From assembly GCF_024793895.1 (NCBI RefSeq), contig NZ_JANUSB010000017.1, positions 62,001 to 126,000 on the forward strand: DNA of 64,000 nucleotides, given 5' to 3'. The notes beneath the pieces were generated by a model. It saw nothing but the letters and a program-made list of their open reading frames with translations. It was not told the DNA's origin and searched no databases. The stretch comes from Serratia sp. AKBS12 (lineage in GTDB: Bacteria > Pseudomonadota > Gammaproteobacteria > Enterobacterales > Enterobacteriaceae). Both the position numbers and the translations under genes were made by a program. Shown one piece after another: positions 1 through 9,666 of this stretch (positions are counted from its first letter, which is position 1; each line of letters begins with the position of its first letter).

Positions 1-815
1 AAGTGGCTGAGCAAGTTAAACAACGCCTGGACGCGGGAAAACGCGCGCCAGGCCTGGCAGTCGTGCTGGTTGGCGAGAACCCGGCCTCGCAAATTTACGT
101 TGCCAGCAAGCGCCGTGCCTGTGAAGAAGTGGGTTTTGTTTCCCGCTCTTACGATCTGCCGGCCTCCACCAGCGAAGCCGAACTGCTAAAGCTGATCGAC
201 CAACTGAATGTCGACAGCGACATCGACGGTATTCTGGTGCAGCTGCCGCTGCCGGCCGGTATCGATAATGTCAAAGTGCTGGAACGCATCAATCCGGACA
301 AAGACGTCGACGGCTTCCACCCCTACAACGTCGGCCGCCTGTGTCAGCGTGCGCCCAAACTGCGCCCCTGCACCCCACGTGGCATCGTTACGCTGCTGGA
401 ACGTTACAATATCGATACCTACGGCCTGAATGCCGTGGTGGTCGGCGCCTCCAACATCGTCGGCCGACCGATGAGCATGGAATTGCTGCTGGCCGGGTGT
501 ACCACCACCGTTACCCATCGCTTCACCAAGAACCTGCGTCACCACGTCGAAAATGCCGACCTGCTGGTGGTGGCGGTAGGCAAACCAGGCTTTATTCCCG
601 GCGACTGGATCAAACCGGGTGCGATCGTGATTGATGTCGGCATCAACCGCCTGGAAAGCGGCAAGGTGGTCGGCGACGTAGAATTTGACGTTGCCAGCCA
701 GCGCGCGGCCTATATCACGCCAGTGCCGGGTGGAGTCGGTCCGATGACCGTTGCTACACTGATCCAGAATACCTTGCAGGCCTGCGAGGAATACCACGAC
801 GTTCAACCTAAATAA
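1..815 (+). CDS. folD: FolD, bifunctional methylenetetrahydrofolate dehydrogenase/cyclohydrolase (5' truncated)
   Basis: Cytosolic enzyme converting 5,10-methylene-THF to 10-formyl-THF with NADP+, supplying one-carbon units for purines and formyl-Met. The window opens inside the gene: the first readable residues VAEQV align with about residue 19 of E. coli FolD (288 aa, recalled), so the GTG at base 3 is an internal valine and roughly 18 residues are missing. Visible motifs are the catalytic [14 protein letters not shown] segment (Tyr-x3-Lys), [11 protein letters not shown], the nucleotide loop [10 protein letters not shown] and the C-terminal [14 protein letters not shown]. ybcJ follows 10 bases downstream and is probably co-transcribed. 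Confidence 0.97.
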   Translation, partial: VAEQVKQRLDAGKRAPGLAVVLVGENPASQIYVASKRRACEEVGFVSRSYDLPASTSEAELLKLIDQLNVDSDIDGILVQLPLPAGIDNVKVLERINPDKDVDGFHPYNVGRLCQRAPKLRPCTPRGIVTLLERYNIDTYGLNAVVVGASNIVGRPMSMELLLAGCTTTVTHRFTKNLRHHVENADLLVVAVGKPGFIPGDWIKPGAIVIDVGINRLESGKVVGDVEFDVASQRAAYITPVPGGVGPMTVATLIQNTLQACEEYHDVQPK

Positions 816-825
816 GTAAGGCAGT

Positions 826-1038
826 ATGGAAATTTTTAATCTGGAAAGTCACCCTCATGTCGAACTGTGCGATCTGCTGAAGTTTCAGGGCTGGTGCGAA
901 AGCGGCGGTGCCGCCAAAGAAGTCATCGCCGAAGGGTTGGTGAAGGTTGACGGCAAGGTGGAAACACGTAAACGCTGCAAGATCGTTGCCGATCAGGTGG
1001 TCGAATTCGCCGGCAGTAAAGTGACCGTAAAACCCTGA
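826..1038 (+). CDS. ybcJ: YbcJ, small S4-domain RNA-binding protein
   Basis: A 70-residue protein that is essentially a single S4-like domain, with the typical stretch LLKFQGWCESGGAAKEVIAEG followed by the basic hairpin VKVDGKVETRKRCK; it is expected to bind structured RNA in the cytosol. Length and sequence match E. coli YbcJ as recalled, and the folD-ybcJ adjacency is the same. The start ATG is preceded by AAGTAAGGCAGT, a usable ribosome-binding region. The precise RNA target is not known from the sequence. Confidence 0.92.
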   Translation: MEIFNLESHPHVELCDLLKFQGWCESGGAAKEVIAEGLVKVDGKVETRKRCKIVADQVVEFAGSKVTVKP

Positions 1039-1051
1039 ATGCGGTCAATTG

Positions 1052-1077
1052 AAAAAGGCGCCTGAGGCGCCTTTTTT
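1052..1077 (+). terminator. Rho-independent terminator after folD-ybcJ
   Basis: GGCGCC-TGA-GGCGCC stem extended by A/T pairs (AAAAAGGCGCC and GGCGCCTTTTTT), so it can act in both directions: it ends ybcJ on the plus strand and lies just past the cysS stop on the minus strand. Confidence 0.9.
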
Positions 1078-1092
1078 ATTACCGGCACAAAC

Positions 1093-2478
1093 TTACTTGC
1101 GCCGCCAGGTGGTGCCCTGCGGGCCATCTTCCAGCACGATGCCCATTTCGTTCAGGCGATCGCGCGCGGCATCCGCCAGCGCCCAATCCTTGGATTTGCG
1201 CGCATCGTTACGCTGTTTGATCAACGCCTCGATTTCCGCCACTTCTCCGTCGTCAGCCTGTGCGCCACTTTGCAGGAACGCTTCCGGTTCTTGTTGCAGC
1301 AGGCCAAGCACCCTGGCCAGTTTACGCAGTTCCGCCGCCATTGCGTTAGCCGCCGCCATGTCTTCGTTCTTCAAACGGTTCACTTCACGCGCCAGATCAA
1401 ACAGAGCGGAATAGGCTTCCGGCGTGTTGAAGTCATCATCCATCGCTTCACGGAACCGTGCCTCGAACTCTGCGCCACCCGCGGGAGCCGCCAACGGATC
1501 GGTACCGCGCAGCGCGGTGTACAAGCGTTCCAGCGACGCGCGTGCCTGCTTGAGGTTCTCTTCGCTGTAGTTCAGCTGGCTGCGATAGTGGCCGGACATC
1601 AGGAAGTAACGCACGGTTTCTGCGTCGTAATAGCCCAATACGTCGCGAATGGTGAAGAAATTGTTCAATGACTTGGACATCTTCTCTTTGTCGATCATCA
1701 CCATACCGGAATGCATCCAGTAATTGACGTACGGGCCGTCATGGGCGCAACTGGACTGGGCTATTTCGTTTTCGTGGTGCGGGAACATCAGATCCGAACC
1801 ACCGCCATGAATATCGAAATGGGTACCGAGCTGCTTGCAGTTCATCGCCGAGCATTCGATGTGCCAGCCAGGACGGCCTTCACCCCACGGCGACTGCCAG
1901 CTCGGCTCACCCGGCTTGGACATTTTCCACAGCACGAAGTCCATCGGGTTGCGCTTGACGTCGTCAACTTCAACGCGCGCACCGGCCTGCAACTGGTCCA
2001 GATCCTGGCGCGACAACAGGCCGTAATCCGGATCGCTGTCGATGGCGAACATCACGTCACCGTTGCTGGCGACATAGGCGTGATCGCGGGCGATCAAACG
2101 CTCGGTGATCTCGATGATCTCGGCGATATGCTGTGTGGCACGCGGTTCCTGATCCGGGCGCTCGATCAGCAGCGCGTCAAAATCGGCGTGCATTTCTGCC
2201 AGCATGCGACCGGTCAGTTGATCGCAGGTTTCGCCATTCTCCGCCGCACGGCGGATAATTTTGTCGTCAACGTCGGTCACGTTGCGCACGTAATTCAGAT
2301 CGTAACCAAGATAACGCAGATAACGCGCTACCACGTCGAAAGCAACAAAGGTACGCCCGTGACCAATGTGGCACAGGTCATAAATGGTTACCCCGCACAC
2401 ATACATACCGACTTTTCCGGCATGAATAGGTTTGAATTCCTCTTTTTGACGACTCAGGGTATTAAAAATCTTTAGCAT
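1093..2478 (-). CDS. cysS: Cysteinyl-tRNA synthetase
   Basis: Class I aminoacyl-tRNA synthetase that charges tRNA-Cys with cysteine in the cytosol. The 461-residue length equals the E. coli enzyme. Motifs seen: zinc/cysteine-binding YVCGVTIYD with Cys28 near the N-terminus, the HIGH signature in [13 protein letters not shown], the zinc-ligand regions ECSAMNC and [11 protein letters not shown], and [11 protein letters not shown] (KMSKS loop). The C-terminal DALR/anticodon region follows. It is transcribed away from ppiB; the 281-bp gap between them holds both promoters and shows no further gene. Confidence 0.98.
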   Translation of the reverse strand: MLKIFNTLSRQKEEFKPIHAGKVGMYVCGVTIYDLCHIGHGRTFVAFDVVARYLRYLGYDLNYVRNVTDVDDKIIRRAAENGETCDQLTGRMLAEMHADFDALLIERPDQEPRATQHIAEIIEITERLIARDHAYVASNGDVMFAIDSDPDYGLLSRQDLDQLQAGARVEVDDVKRNPMDFVLWKMSKPGEPSWQSPWGEGRPGWHIECSAMNCKQLGTHFDIHGGGSDLMFPHHENEIAQSSCAHDGPYVNYWMHSGMVMIDKEKMSKSLNNFFTIRDVLGYYDAETVRYFLMSGHYRSQLNYSEENLKQARASLERLYTALRGTDPLAAPAGGAEFEARFREAMDDDFNTPEAYSALFDLAREVNRLKNEDMAAANAMAAELRKLARVLGLLQQEPEAFLQSGAQADDGEVAEIEALIKQRNDARKSKDWALADAARDRLNEMGIVLEDGPQGTTWRRK

Positions 2479-2759
2479 CGGGACATTCCGTGGTGTGCGT
2501 AGTAACAGTATTAATAACAGGGATCAGCGTATTGAACCGCGAAGGCCGATCTAATGCAAGGTCAAGGCCAAGGTTTGCGCTACCGGGCAACAGAAATCTG
2601 CGGCCCGGCTACAATAGGTTATAACATAACACCACCTATCGTGACGATGGCGTGTCCGGTTGCCGCTACTGACTCGTTAAGGGAGATATGTTATAAGGTC
2701 GTTCTGATTGTTCACACCTGTTTTGTGGCATCTCACTTCATCTTGTTAGGATTAAAACT

Positions 2760-3254
2760 ATGGTTACTTTCCACACCAATCACGGCGACATCGTCATCAA
2801 CACCTTCGCAGACAAAGCACCGGTCACCGTTGAAAACTTCCTGAACTACTGCCGCTCTGGTTTCTACGACAACACCATTTTCCACCGTGTTATCAATGGC
2901 TTTATGATTCAAGGCGGTGGTTTTGAACCTGGCATGAACCAGAAGAACACCCAGGCGCCAATCAACAATGAAGCCAACAATGGCCTGAAAAACACCGTTG
3001 GCACCCTGGCAATGGCGCGTACCAACGATCCACATTCCGCTACCGCGCAGTTCTTCATCAACGTAGCAGACAACGACTTCCTGAACTTCCGCGGCGAGAA
3101 CGCGCAGGGCTGGGGATACTGCGTATTTGCCGAAGTGGTTGAAGGCATGGACGTGGTCAATAAAATCAAGGGCGTGAAAACCGGCCGCAGCGGCATGCAC
3201 CAGGACGTGCCGGTAGAGGACGTGGTGATCACCAGCGTTACCGTCAGCGAGTAA
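2760..3254 (+). CDS. ppiB: Peptidyl-prolyl cis-trans isomerase B (cyclophilin)
   Basis: Cytosolic cyclophilin that catalyses proline cis-trans isomerisation. At 164 residues with no signal peptide it matches PpiB rather than the periplasmic PpiA. Cyclophilin core motifs are visible: [15 protein letters not shown] (catalytic Arg and Phe), [18 protein letters not shown] and [17 protein letters not shown]. The start has TTAGGATTAAAACT upstream as ribosome-binding region. lpxH begins 10 bases after the stop, so the two are probably one transcript, as in E. coli. Confidence 0.98.
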   Translation: MVTFHTNHGDIVINTFADKAPVTVENFLNYCRSGFYDNTIFHRVINGFMIQGGGFEPGMNQKNTQAPINNEANNGLKNTVGTLAMARTNDPHSATAQFFINVADNDFLNFRGENAQGWGYCVFAEVVEGMDVVNKIKGVKTGRSGMHQDVPVEDVVITSVTVSE

Positions 3255-3264
3255 TCGCGGCGGC

Positions 3265-3987
3265 ATGAGCACGCTGTTTATCGCAGACTTGCATCTATGC
3301 GCACAGGAACCGGCAATTACTGCCGGTTTTCTGCGTTTTTTACAGCAAGAAGCCGTTCAGGCGGATGCGCTCTACATTCTTGGCGATCTGTTTGAAGCCT
3401 GGATTGGCGACGACGACCCCGAACCACTGCACGCTGAAATCGCCGCCGCCTTGAAAGCGCTGCAACAGGCTGGCGTTCCGTGCTATTTCATCCACGGCAA
3501 CCGTGATTTTCTGCTCGGCAAACGCTTTGCCAACGCCAGCGGCATGACGCTGCTGCCGGAACAGCAAGTGCTGGAGCTGTACGGTCGACGGATACTGATC
3601 CTGCACGGCGATACCCTGTGCACCGACGATCTGCCCTATCAAAAATTTCGCCGTCGGGTACATAACCCCCTGATCCAGAAACTGTTCCTGGCGATGCCTT
3701 TACGCTGGCGCCTGAAGATCGCCGCCAATATGCGGGCGCGCAGCCAGCAAAGTAATCAGCATAAATCGCTGGACATCATGGACGTCAATCCACAGGCGGT
3801 TGAGCAGGCGATGGTGCAACACCGGGTACGCTGGATGATCCATGGCCATACCCACCGCCCTGCGGTGCATTCGTTGCAACTCGCCAACGGCGAAGCGCAG
3901 CGGGTGGTGCTTGGCGCCTGGCATCATCAAGGTTCGATGGTCAAGGTCACCGCCGACGCCGTTGAGCTGATCCAATTCCCGTTCTGA
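3265..3987 (+). CDS. lpxH: UDP-2,3-diacylglucosamine diphosphatase LpxH
   Basis: Metal-dependent pyrophosphatase at the inner face of the cytoplasmic membrane; it makes 2,3-diacylglucosamine-1-phosphate (lipid X), an essential lipid A step. The 240-residue protein carries all calcineurin-like metallophosphoesterase motifs: ADLHL (residues 7-11), [11 protein letters not shown] (about 40-50), GNRDFLLG (about 79-86), HGD (about 114) and HGHTHRP (about 195-201). It follows ppiB closely and precedes purEK after an intergenic region with two small inverted repeats and the PurR site. Confidence 0.97.
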   Translation: MSTLFIADLHLCAQEPAITAGFLRFLQQEAVQADALYILGDLFEAWIGDDDPEPLHAEIAAALKALQQAGVPCYFIHGNRDFLLGKRFANASGMTLLPEQQVLELYGRRILILHGDTLCTDDLPYQKFRRRVHNPLIQKLFLAMPLRWRLKIAANMRARSQQSNQHKSLDIMDVNPQAVEQAMVQHRVRWMIHGHTHRPAVHSLQLANGEAQRVVLGAWHHQGSMVKVTADAVELIQFPF

Positions 3988-4043
3988 TTGCCACGCTGAC
4001 GCTGTGCTAAAAATTTTAGCGCTTTTGACGGCGAAAAGCGGCC

Positions 4044-4059
4044 ACGCAACCGTTTTCCT
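4044..4059 (+). promoter_or_regulatory. PurR operator upstream of purEK
   Basis: ACGCAACCGTTTTCCT matches the PurR consensus (ACGCAAACGTTTTCGT, recalled) at 14 of 16 positions and lies about 95 bases before purE, as in E. coli. It predicts repression of purEK by PurR with hypoxanthine or guanine. An AT-rich hairpin (GCTAAAA/TTTTAGC) just upstream may end the ppiB-lpxH transcript. Confidence 0.8.
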
Positions 4060-4153
4060 CGCCGTGTACCCATGATATGCTCTACGCCCTCAAACGGCCT
4101 GCCTCCGCTGGCATCCGGCCGATGCGTGAACAATCTACAGGAGCCTTACACCC

Positions 4154-4678
4154 ATGGGAGCCAACGCTGCTTCAGCCACCAACACCGAGGCTAAAATCGC
4201 AATTGTAATGGGATCAAAAAGTGACTGGGCCACCATGCAATTCGCGGCCGAGGTTCTGACTTCACTTGATGTTCCGTTCCATGTCGAGGTCGTCTCCGCT
4301 CACCGCACGCCGGATAAACTGTTCAGCTTTGCCGAACAGGCAAGCGCCAACGGGTTTGACGTGATTATCGCCGGTGCCGGCGGTGCAGCGCATCTGCCAG
4401 GCATGCTGGCGGCGAAAACGCTCGTGCCGGTGCTGGGTGTACCGGTGCAGAGCGCGGCGTTGAGCGGCGTTGACAGCCTGTATTCCATCGTCCAGATGCC
4501 ACGTGGCATTCCGGTCGGCACGTTGGCGATCGGCAAGGCAGGCGCAGCGAACGCCGCGTTACTGGCGGCGCAGATTGTGGCACTGCATGATACCGCACTG
4601 GCGCAGCGTCTGGCCGACTGGCGTCAGGCACAAACCGATGAAGTACTGAACCATCCAGACCCGCGGGAGGACGCATGA
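4154..4678 (+). CDS. purE: N5-carboxyaminoimidazole ribonucleotide mutase PurE
   Basis: Cytosolic purine enzyme that rearranges N5-CAIR to CAIR. Class I PurE of 174 residues, slightly longer than the E. coli 169 because of an Ala/Thr-rich start (about residues 1-12). Motifs: [15 protein letters not shown] phosphate-binding loop, [13 protein letters not shown] with the conserved His, and [11 protein letters not shown]. Its end overlaps the purK start by four bases (ATGA), so translation is coupled and the pair forms an operon behind the PurR site. Confidence 0.98.
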   Translation: MGANAASATNTEAKIAIVMGSKSDWATMQFAAEVLTSLDVPFHVEVVSAHRTPDKLFSFAEQASANGFDVIIAGAGGAAHLPGMLAAKTLVPVLGVPVQSAALSGVDSLYSIVQMPRGIPVGTLAIGKAGAANAALLAAQIVALHDTALAQRLADWRQAQTDEVLNHPDPREDA

Positions 4679-5742
4679 AACCGGTTTGCGTACTCGGCAA
4701 CGGACAGCTCGGGCGCATGCTGCGCCAGGCCGGCGAACCGCTGGGCATCGCCGTTTACCCTGTCGGGCTGGACGCCGAACCCGAAGCGGTGCCGTACCAA
4801 AACAGCGTGATTACCGCCGAAATCGAGCGCTGGCCGGAAACGGCGCTGACGCGCGAACTGGCGACGCATAACAGCTTCGTCAACCGCGACATATTCCCGC
4901 GCCTGGCCGATCGCCTGACGCAAAAACAGCTGCTCGATCGGCTCAATCTGGCTACCGCGCCGTGGCAACTGCTGGCGGATGCCGCCGAATGGCCGCAGGT
5001 GTTCGCCTCATTGGGTGAACTGGCGATCGTCAAACGCCGCGTCGGCGGCTATGACGGCCGCGGCCAGTGGCGTTTGCGCAGCGGTCAGCAGCACGAATTG
5101 CCGGCCGATGCATACGGCGAATGCATCGTCGAACAGGGCATCAACTTTTCCGGTGAAGTGTCGTTGGTCGGTGCTCGCAGTCATGATGGCCAATGCGTGT
5201 TCTATCCGCTGACGCACAACCTGCATGAAAACGGCATTCTGCGTACCAGCGTGGCGCTGCCTGCGCCAAACCCGGCGTTGCAGCAGCAAGCTGAACAGAT
5301 GCTGGCGGCGATCCTGCATGCACTCGACTACGTCGGCGTGATGGCAATGGAATGCTTTATCGTTGGCGACGAACTGCTGATTAACGAACTGGCACCGCGG
5401 GTACATAACAGCGGGCACTGGACGCAGAACGGCGCGTCAATCAGCCAGTTTGAGCTGCATCTGCGGGCCATTCTCGGCCTGCCGCTGCCCAAACCGGTGG
5501 TCAATACGCCGTCGGTGATGGTCAATCTGATCGGCACCGCAGTGAATACCGCCTGGCTCGGTCTGCCGCTGGTACATTTGCACTGGTATGACAAAGAGGT
5601 GCGCGAGGGTCGCAAAGTGGGTCACCTCAACCTCAACGATCCCAACGCCGACGCGCTGGCGCAGACGCTTGGAGATTTGGCACCCCTGCTGCCAGCGGAA
5701 TACTGCAGCGGCCTCGACTGGGCGCGGCAAATGCTGGCATAG
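4675..5742 (+). CDS. purK: N5-carboxyaminoimidazole ribonucleotide synthase PurK
   Basis: ATP-grasp enzyme that carboxylates AIR with bicarbonate and ATP to N5-CAIR, the substrate of PurE. The 355-residue length equals the E. coli enzyme. Visible features are the N-terminal [15 protein letters not shown] nucleotide-fold loop, the ATP-grasp lysine region [15 protein letters not shown], and the metal/ATP region [17 protein letters not shown]. In E. coli the allantoin cluster follows purK; here ybbP does, so that part of the chromosome is arranged differently. Confidence 0.98.
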   Translation: MKPVCVLGNGQLGRMLRQAGEPLGIAVYPVGLDAEPEAVPYQNSVITAEIERWPETALTRELATHNSFVNRDIFPRLADRLTQKQLLDRLNLATAPWQLLADAAEWPQVFASLGELAIVKRRVGGYDGRGQWRLRSGQQHELPADAYGECIVEQGINFSGEVSLVGARSHDGQCVFYPLTHNLHENGILRTSVALPAPNPALQQQAEQMLAAILHALDYVGVMAMECFIVGDELLINELAPRVHNSGHWTQNGASISQFELHLRAILGLPLPKPVVNTPSVMVNLIGTAVNTAWLGLPLVHLHWYDKEVREGRKVGHLNLNDPNADALAQTLGDLAPLLPAEYCSGLDWARQMLA

Positions 5743-5760
5743 TCTGCATCAACCGGCGGC

Positions 5761-5797
5761 AAAAAGGGCGTGGTTCCACTGAACCGCGCCCTTTTTT
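5761..5797 (+). terminator. Rho-independent terminator after purEK
   Basis: Stem GGGCGTGGTTC / GAACCGCGCCC with CACT loop, flanked by AAAAA and TTTTTT, so it can work from both sides: purK on the plus strand and ybbP on the minus strand (120 bases downstream of its stop). Confidence 0.9.
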
Positions 5798-5916
5798 ATT
5801 GCCGCGCCAGCGCAACCAGCGACTGCCCACCGTCGGCGCCAAGCGCCAGGGCAATTGATGAGCAACCCAATGGCCGACGCAAACGCCGCCACAGGGCTGA
5901 TCAGATCGCTCCGGCG

Positions 5917-8349
5917 TTAACCTTCGTAGCTGCGGAACAGCGCCTGGCCACGCAGTAATCGCACTCCCAGCCAGCCGCCGCACAGTGACAGCAGCAACGC
6001 GCTGAACAGTGGCAATGACCACCATAACAGCGGCGTTGGCTGCCAAGGGAAGTCAAACACCCGGCTTTGCAGTAGCCACAGCGCCGCCTCTGCGCCGATC
6101 GCCGCGGCGATCCCCGCCACCAGCCCGAGCAGTGCGAACTCGCACCATAGCGTACCACGCAGCAAACGCTTGCTGGCGCCGAGCGTGCGGTACACCACCA
6201 GTTCCTGCCGCCGTTGGCGCATGCCGACCTGCACCTGCGCCAGCAACAGCAAACCGCCGCACACCACCACCAGCACCACCATCACCTCCAGCGCCCGGCT
6301 AACCTGCTGCAACACGCCGCCGACCTGTTGCAGGATGGAACCGATATCCATCAGGCTTAGGGTCGGGAATTGCCGATTCAATTGCGTCAGCATGCTGCCG
6401 TCACCGTCGTAACGAAAGCTGGTCAGCCAGGTTTGCGGCTGGCCGTCGAGCGCGTGCGGCGGGAAGATAAAATAGAAGTTGGGTTTCAGGCTTTCCCAAT
6501 CCACCTGCCGCAGGCTGGTTACCTTGGCATTGAACGACTGCGTATCGCCGCTGAAGGTCAGCGTATCGCCCAGCTTCACCTTCAGTCGCTCGGCGATACC
6601 GGCATCCATTGACACTTCACCGGCCTTCGGTGGCCAGTATCCGGCGGTCAGCGGATTGTGATCCGGTCGTGCCGCCAGCCAGGTCAGGTTCAGCTCGCGG
6701 TTGACCGCCTCGCCCCCCGGATCGTCCTCACGCACCAGTTCGGTCGCGACCTGTTGGTTAATTTCCGTCAGGCGTACGCGTACAATCGGATAATAGGTTT
6801 CCTCTGGCACCTGATGCTGTTGCAGGAAAGCCTTCACCTGCGGTACCTGTTCACCGGTCATGTTCAACAGGAAGTAGTTCGGCGTATCCGGCGGCAACTG
6901 CTGCTGCCAACGATCCAGCAAATCGCCGCGTAGCACCAACAGCAACGCCAGCAGCATGAACGACAGCGAAAAGGCCGCCAACTGGCTGACCGTCACCCAC
7001 GGCTGGTGCAACAGCCGGTTGACCGCCAGGCGCAGCGCCAGATTGCGCAGCGTGATACGACGCAGTAACAGCAGACTGCCCCAGCCAATGCCACCCAACA
7101 GCAGCGCCAGCACCAGCATGCCGGCCAGAATCGACCACAGCAGCGTGCTGGCCCCCATCAGCACCGTCAGCAACGCCACTACCACGATGGCGGTTGCCGG
7201 CAGGAAGTAGCGCAGCGGCCAGACATTGGCCACCACATCGCGCCGCAGCACGCGCAGCGGCTGGGTGGCCAACAGTTGGCGATACGGCCGTACGCCGACC
7301 AACAGGGAAATCAGCACCAGCGCCCCCAACGACCACAACCACGGCCAGCCGCCTGCCGCCGGCAGTTCGCCCGGCAACACCGGTGCCAGCAACTCGATCA
7401 GCAACGCCTCAAACCCCAGCCCGATTGCGCTGCCGCACAGCGCTGCCAGCGCCAGAACCGCCAGCCACTGGCCGATAATCAACCGGCGTAGCGCCCGGCG
7501 GCCGGCCCCCAGGGTTTTCAACACCGCGATCAGATCGTAACGGCTGCGGCAATAATGGCTCATCGCCACCGCCACGGCAGCGATTGACAGCAGCAACGTC
7601 AACAACGCGGACAGCAGCAGAAACTGTTGCGAACGTTGCAGCGACTTACCCAGCGCCCCGCCAGAATTTTCCAAACCAAACCAGCGCTGGTCGGCTTTCA
7701 GCTGTGGAGTCAGACGCGTCTCATAACGCGCCAGATCGTCCGCAGCACCGGCAAACATATAACGATAGGTCAAGCGACTACCGGGCTGCACCGCACCGGT
7801 TTTGTCAACGTCCGCCATGTTGATCAGAATGCGCGGCGCGGTCTGGAACGGGTTAAAGCCCGAATCCGGCTCCTGCACGATCTCCCCGGCGATACGCAGC
7901 CGGGTGTCCCCCACCTCCAGGCTATCGCCAACCTTCACTCCCAGTAACGCCAGCAGGCGCGGCGCCACCAGCACCGTTCCGGGTTGCGGCTTGACGTTTG
8001 CCGGCCGCGTCTCAAGACGGCCATACAGCGGGTAGGCCAGATCGGTCGCCTTGACGTTCGCCAGCTGCGGCCTGTCACCGGCATAGGTCATGGTGGTAAA
8101 TGACAATTGGCGGCTGACCTGCAAGCCCTGTTGTTGCGCGTCAAGCAGCCACCCTTCCGGTACTGGCCGCGCGCTGCGCAACACCCGATCGCCGGCAATG
8201 AAATCCCGACTCTGCTGGCTGAGTCCTTTATCCATACGATCGCTGATGCTGCCGAGCGCCAGCACGCAGGCCACCGACAGTGTCAACGCCAGCCAGACAA
8301 TCAGCAGCGAAGGCGAACGCCATTCGCGCCAGAACCAGCGCCAGATCAT
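5917..8349 (-). CDS. ybbP: YbbP, FtsX-type ABC transporter permease
   Basis: Inner-membrane permease of the FtsX/MacB superfamily, partner of the ATPase YbbA; in this family such pairs move lipids, lipoproteins or hydrophobic compounds out of the inner membrane, but the substrate of YbbAP is unsettled. About 810 residues. An N-terminal membrane segment (LLIVWLALTLSVACVLALG) is followed by a large periplasmic domain, a block of helices around residues 250-490, a second periplasmic region and a final FtsX helix bundle. The chosen ATG overlaps the ybbA stop (ATGA) and gives MIWRWFWREW, matching E. coli; a start 12 bases further upstream is possible. Confidence 0.93.
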   Translation of the reverse strand: MIWRWFWREWRSPSLLIVWLALTLSVACVLALGSISDRMDKGLSQQSRDFIAGDRVLRSARPVPEGWLLDAQQQGLQVSRQLSFTTMTYAGDRPQLANVKATDLAYPLYGRLETRPANVKPQPGTVLVAPRLLALLGVKVGDSLEVGDTRLRIAGEIVQEPDSGFNPFQTAPRILINMADVDKTGAVQPGSRLTYRYMFAGAADDLARYETRLTPQLKADQRWFGLENSGGALGKSLQRSQQFLLLSALLTLLLSIAAVAVAMSHYCRSRYDLIAVLKTLGAGRRALRRLIIGQWLAVLALAALCGSAIGLGFEALLIELLAPVLPGELPAAGGWPWLWSLGALVLISLLVGVRPYRQLLATQPLRVLRRDVVANVWPLRYFLPATAIVVVALLTVLMGASTLLWSILAGMLVLALLLGGIGWGSLLLLRRITLRNLALRLAVNRLLHQPWVTVSQLAAFSLSFMLLALLLVLRGDLLDRWQQQLPPDTPNYFLLNMTGEQVPQVKAFLQQHQVPEETYYPIVRVRLTEINQQVATELVREDDPGGEAVNRELNLTWLAARPDHNPLTAGYWPPKAGEVSMDAGIAERLKVKLGDTLTFSGDTQSFNAKVTSLRQVDWESLKPNFYFIFPPHALDGQPQTWLTSFRYDGDGSMLTQLNRQFPTLSLMDIGSILQQVGGVLQQVSRALEVMVVLVVVCGGLLLLAQVQVGMRQRRQELVVYRTLGASKRLLRGTLWCEFALLGLVAGIAAAIGAEAALWLLQSRVFDFPWQPTPLLWWSLPLFSALLLSLCGGWLGVRLLRGQALFRSYEG

Positions 8350-9032
8350 GCTTCCTCCCACAGCTTGCCTTCACGCAAGCGCAACCGACGCTGACAGCGG
8401 GCTGCCAACGTTTCGTCGTGGGTCACCAGGATCAGCGTGGTGTCAAAATCACGGTTCAAGGTAAACAGCAGATCGGCGATGCGCTCGCCGGTCTGGCGGT
8501 CAAGATTGCCGGTCGGCTCGTCGGCAAACAGCACCCGCGGCCGGCCGCTAAAGGCACGCGCCAGCGCCACCCGCTGCTGCTCACCACCAGACAGCTGCGC
8601 CGGCAAATGACTTAGCCGCTGCCCCAGCCCAAGCTGTTCCAGCAATTGCACCGCCTGTTCGCGGCTCTGGCGATCGCTTTCGCCACGCAGCAACGCCGGC
8701 AGTTGTACGTTTTCCAATGCGTTGAGCGTCGGCACCAGCATGAACGACTGAAATACAAAGCCGACATTGTTGGCGCGCAGTGCGGCACGCCCTTCTTCGT
8801 CCAGCGCGGTCAGCGATTCGCCCAGTAAATGAACATCACCAGCGCTGCCGTCATCCAGTCCGGCCAGGATCCCCAGCAGCGTCGACTTCCCCGAACCAGA
8901 CTCGCCAATCAGGGCAATTGTCTGTGCAGGTTTGACAACCAGCTCGACTCCGGTAAGGATGGTGAGCTGATGCTCACCCTGACCAACGTGTTTACTAAGA
9001 TGATGAACTTCAAGAACGTTTTCCGCTGGCAT
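8346..9032 (-). CDS. ybbA: YbbA, ABC transporter ATP-binding protein
   Basis: Cytosolic ATPase of the LolD/MacB-like class that energises YbbP. 228 residues with Walker A GESGSGKSTLLG, Q-loop VFQSFML, signature LSGGEQQRVALARA, Walker B VLFADEPTGNLD and switch histidine VTHDE. Its first 11 codons overlap, on the opposite strand, the first codons of tesA, so the two mRNAs are complementary over their start sites; the same MPAEN start is recalled from E. coli, which supports the coordinate. Translationally coupled to ybbP through ATGA. Confidence 0.96.
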   Translation of the reverse strand: MPAENVLEVHHLSKHVGQGEHQLTILTGVELVVKPAQTIALIGESGSGKSTLLGILAGLDDGSAGDVHLLGESLTALDEEGRAALRANNVGFVFQSFMLVPTLNALENVQLPALLRGESDRQSREQAVQLLEQLGLGQRLSHLPAQLSGGEQQRVALARAFSGRPRVLFADEPTGNLDRQTGERIADLLFTLNRDFDTTLILVTHDETLAARCQRRLRLREGKLWEEA

Positions 9033-9641
9033 TTTCCCTTCCTTTTGCTGTTGGGCTTATTCGGTTTACGTGCGGCGGCTGCCGATACGTTATTGATTCT
9101 TGGCGACAGTTTAAGCGCCGGCTATCGGCTGCCGGTCGCACAGGCCTGGCCGACGCTGCTGGCCAACCAATGGCAGCAGCAACCCGGTGCGCCGACGGTG
9201 ATCAACGCCAGCATCAGTGGTGATACCGCTGCTCAAGGCCTGGCACGCTTGCCGACGCTGTTGGCGCAGCACAAACCGCGCTGGGTGCTGATTGAACTGG
9301 GAGCCAACGACGGCTTGCGTGGCTTCCCGGCGCAGGATGTACAGCGCGATCTCGGTAAGATCATTACCCTGGTGCAACAGGCCGGCGCCCGGCCGCTACT
9401 AATGCAAATCCGCATACCGCCGAACTACGGACGCCGTTATACTGAGGCCTTCAGCGCGATTTACCCGCAATTGGCCAAACGGTTCAACATTCCGCTGGTG
9501 CCGTTTTATATGGAGCAGGTGGCTATCAAAGCGGAATGGATGCAGGATGACGGTTTGCACCCCAACCGCGACGCGCAGCCGTTTATCGCCACCTGGATGG
9601 CGGAGCGCCTGAAACCGTTAGTAAAACATGAGTCTAATTAA
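9000..9641 (+). CDS. tesA: TesA, periplasmic acyl-CoA thioesterase I / protease I / lysophospholipase L1
   Basis: SGNH/GDSL hydrolase exported to the periplasm, cleaving acyl thioesters and lysophospholipids. The ATGATG start gives MMNFKNVFRWHF, then a hydrophobic signal sequence and cleavage near AAA-ADTLLI, as in E. coli TesA; the upstream in-frame extension is discarded because it runs antisense through ybbA and lacks the family N-terminus. Catalytic blocks: LGDSLSAGY (nucleophile Ser), NASISGDT, LGANDGLRG (Asn) and DDGLHPNRDAQ (Asp and His). Mature length is about 186 residues. ybbO follows 25 bases later. Confidence 0.95.
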   Translation: MMNFKNVFRWHFPFLLLLGLFGLRAAAADTLLILGDSLSAGYRLPVAQAWPTLLANQWQQQPGAPTVINASISGDTAAQGLARLPTLLAQHKPRWVLIELGANDGLRGFPAQDVQRDLGKIITLVQQAGARPLLMQIRIPPNYGRRYTEAFSAIYPQLAKRFNIPLVPFYMEQVAIKAEWMQDDGLHPNRDAQPFIATWMAERLKPLVKHESN

Positions 9642-9666
9642 ATAGGGTTGTACACTAGGTAAAGTT

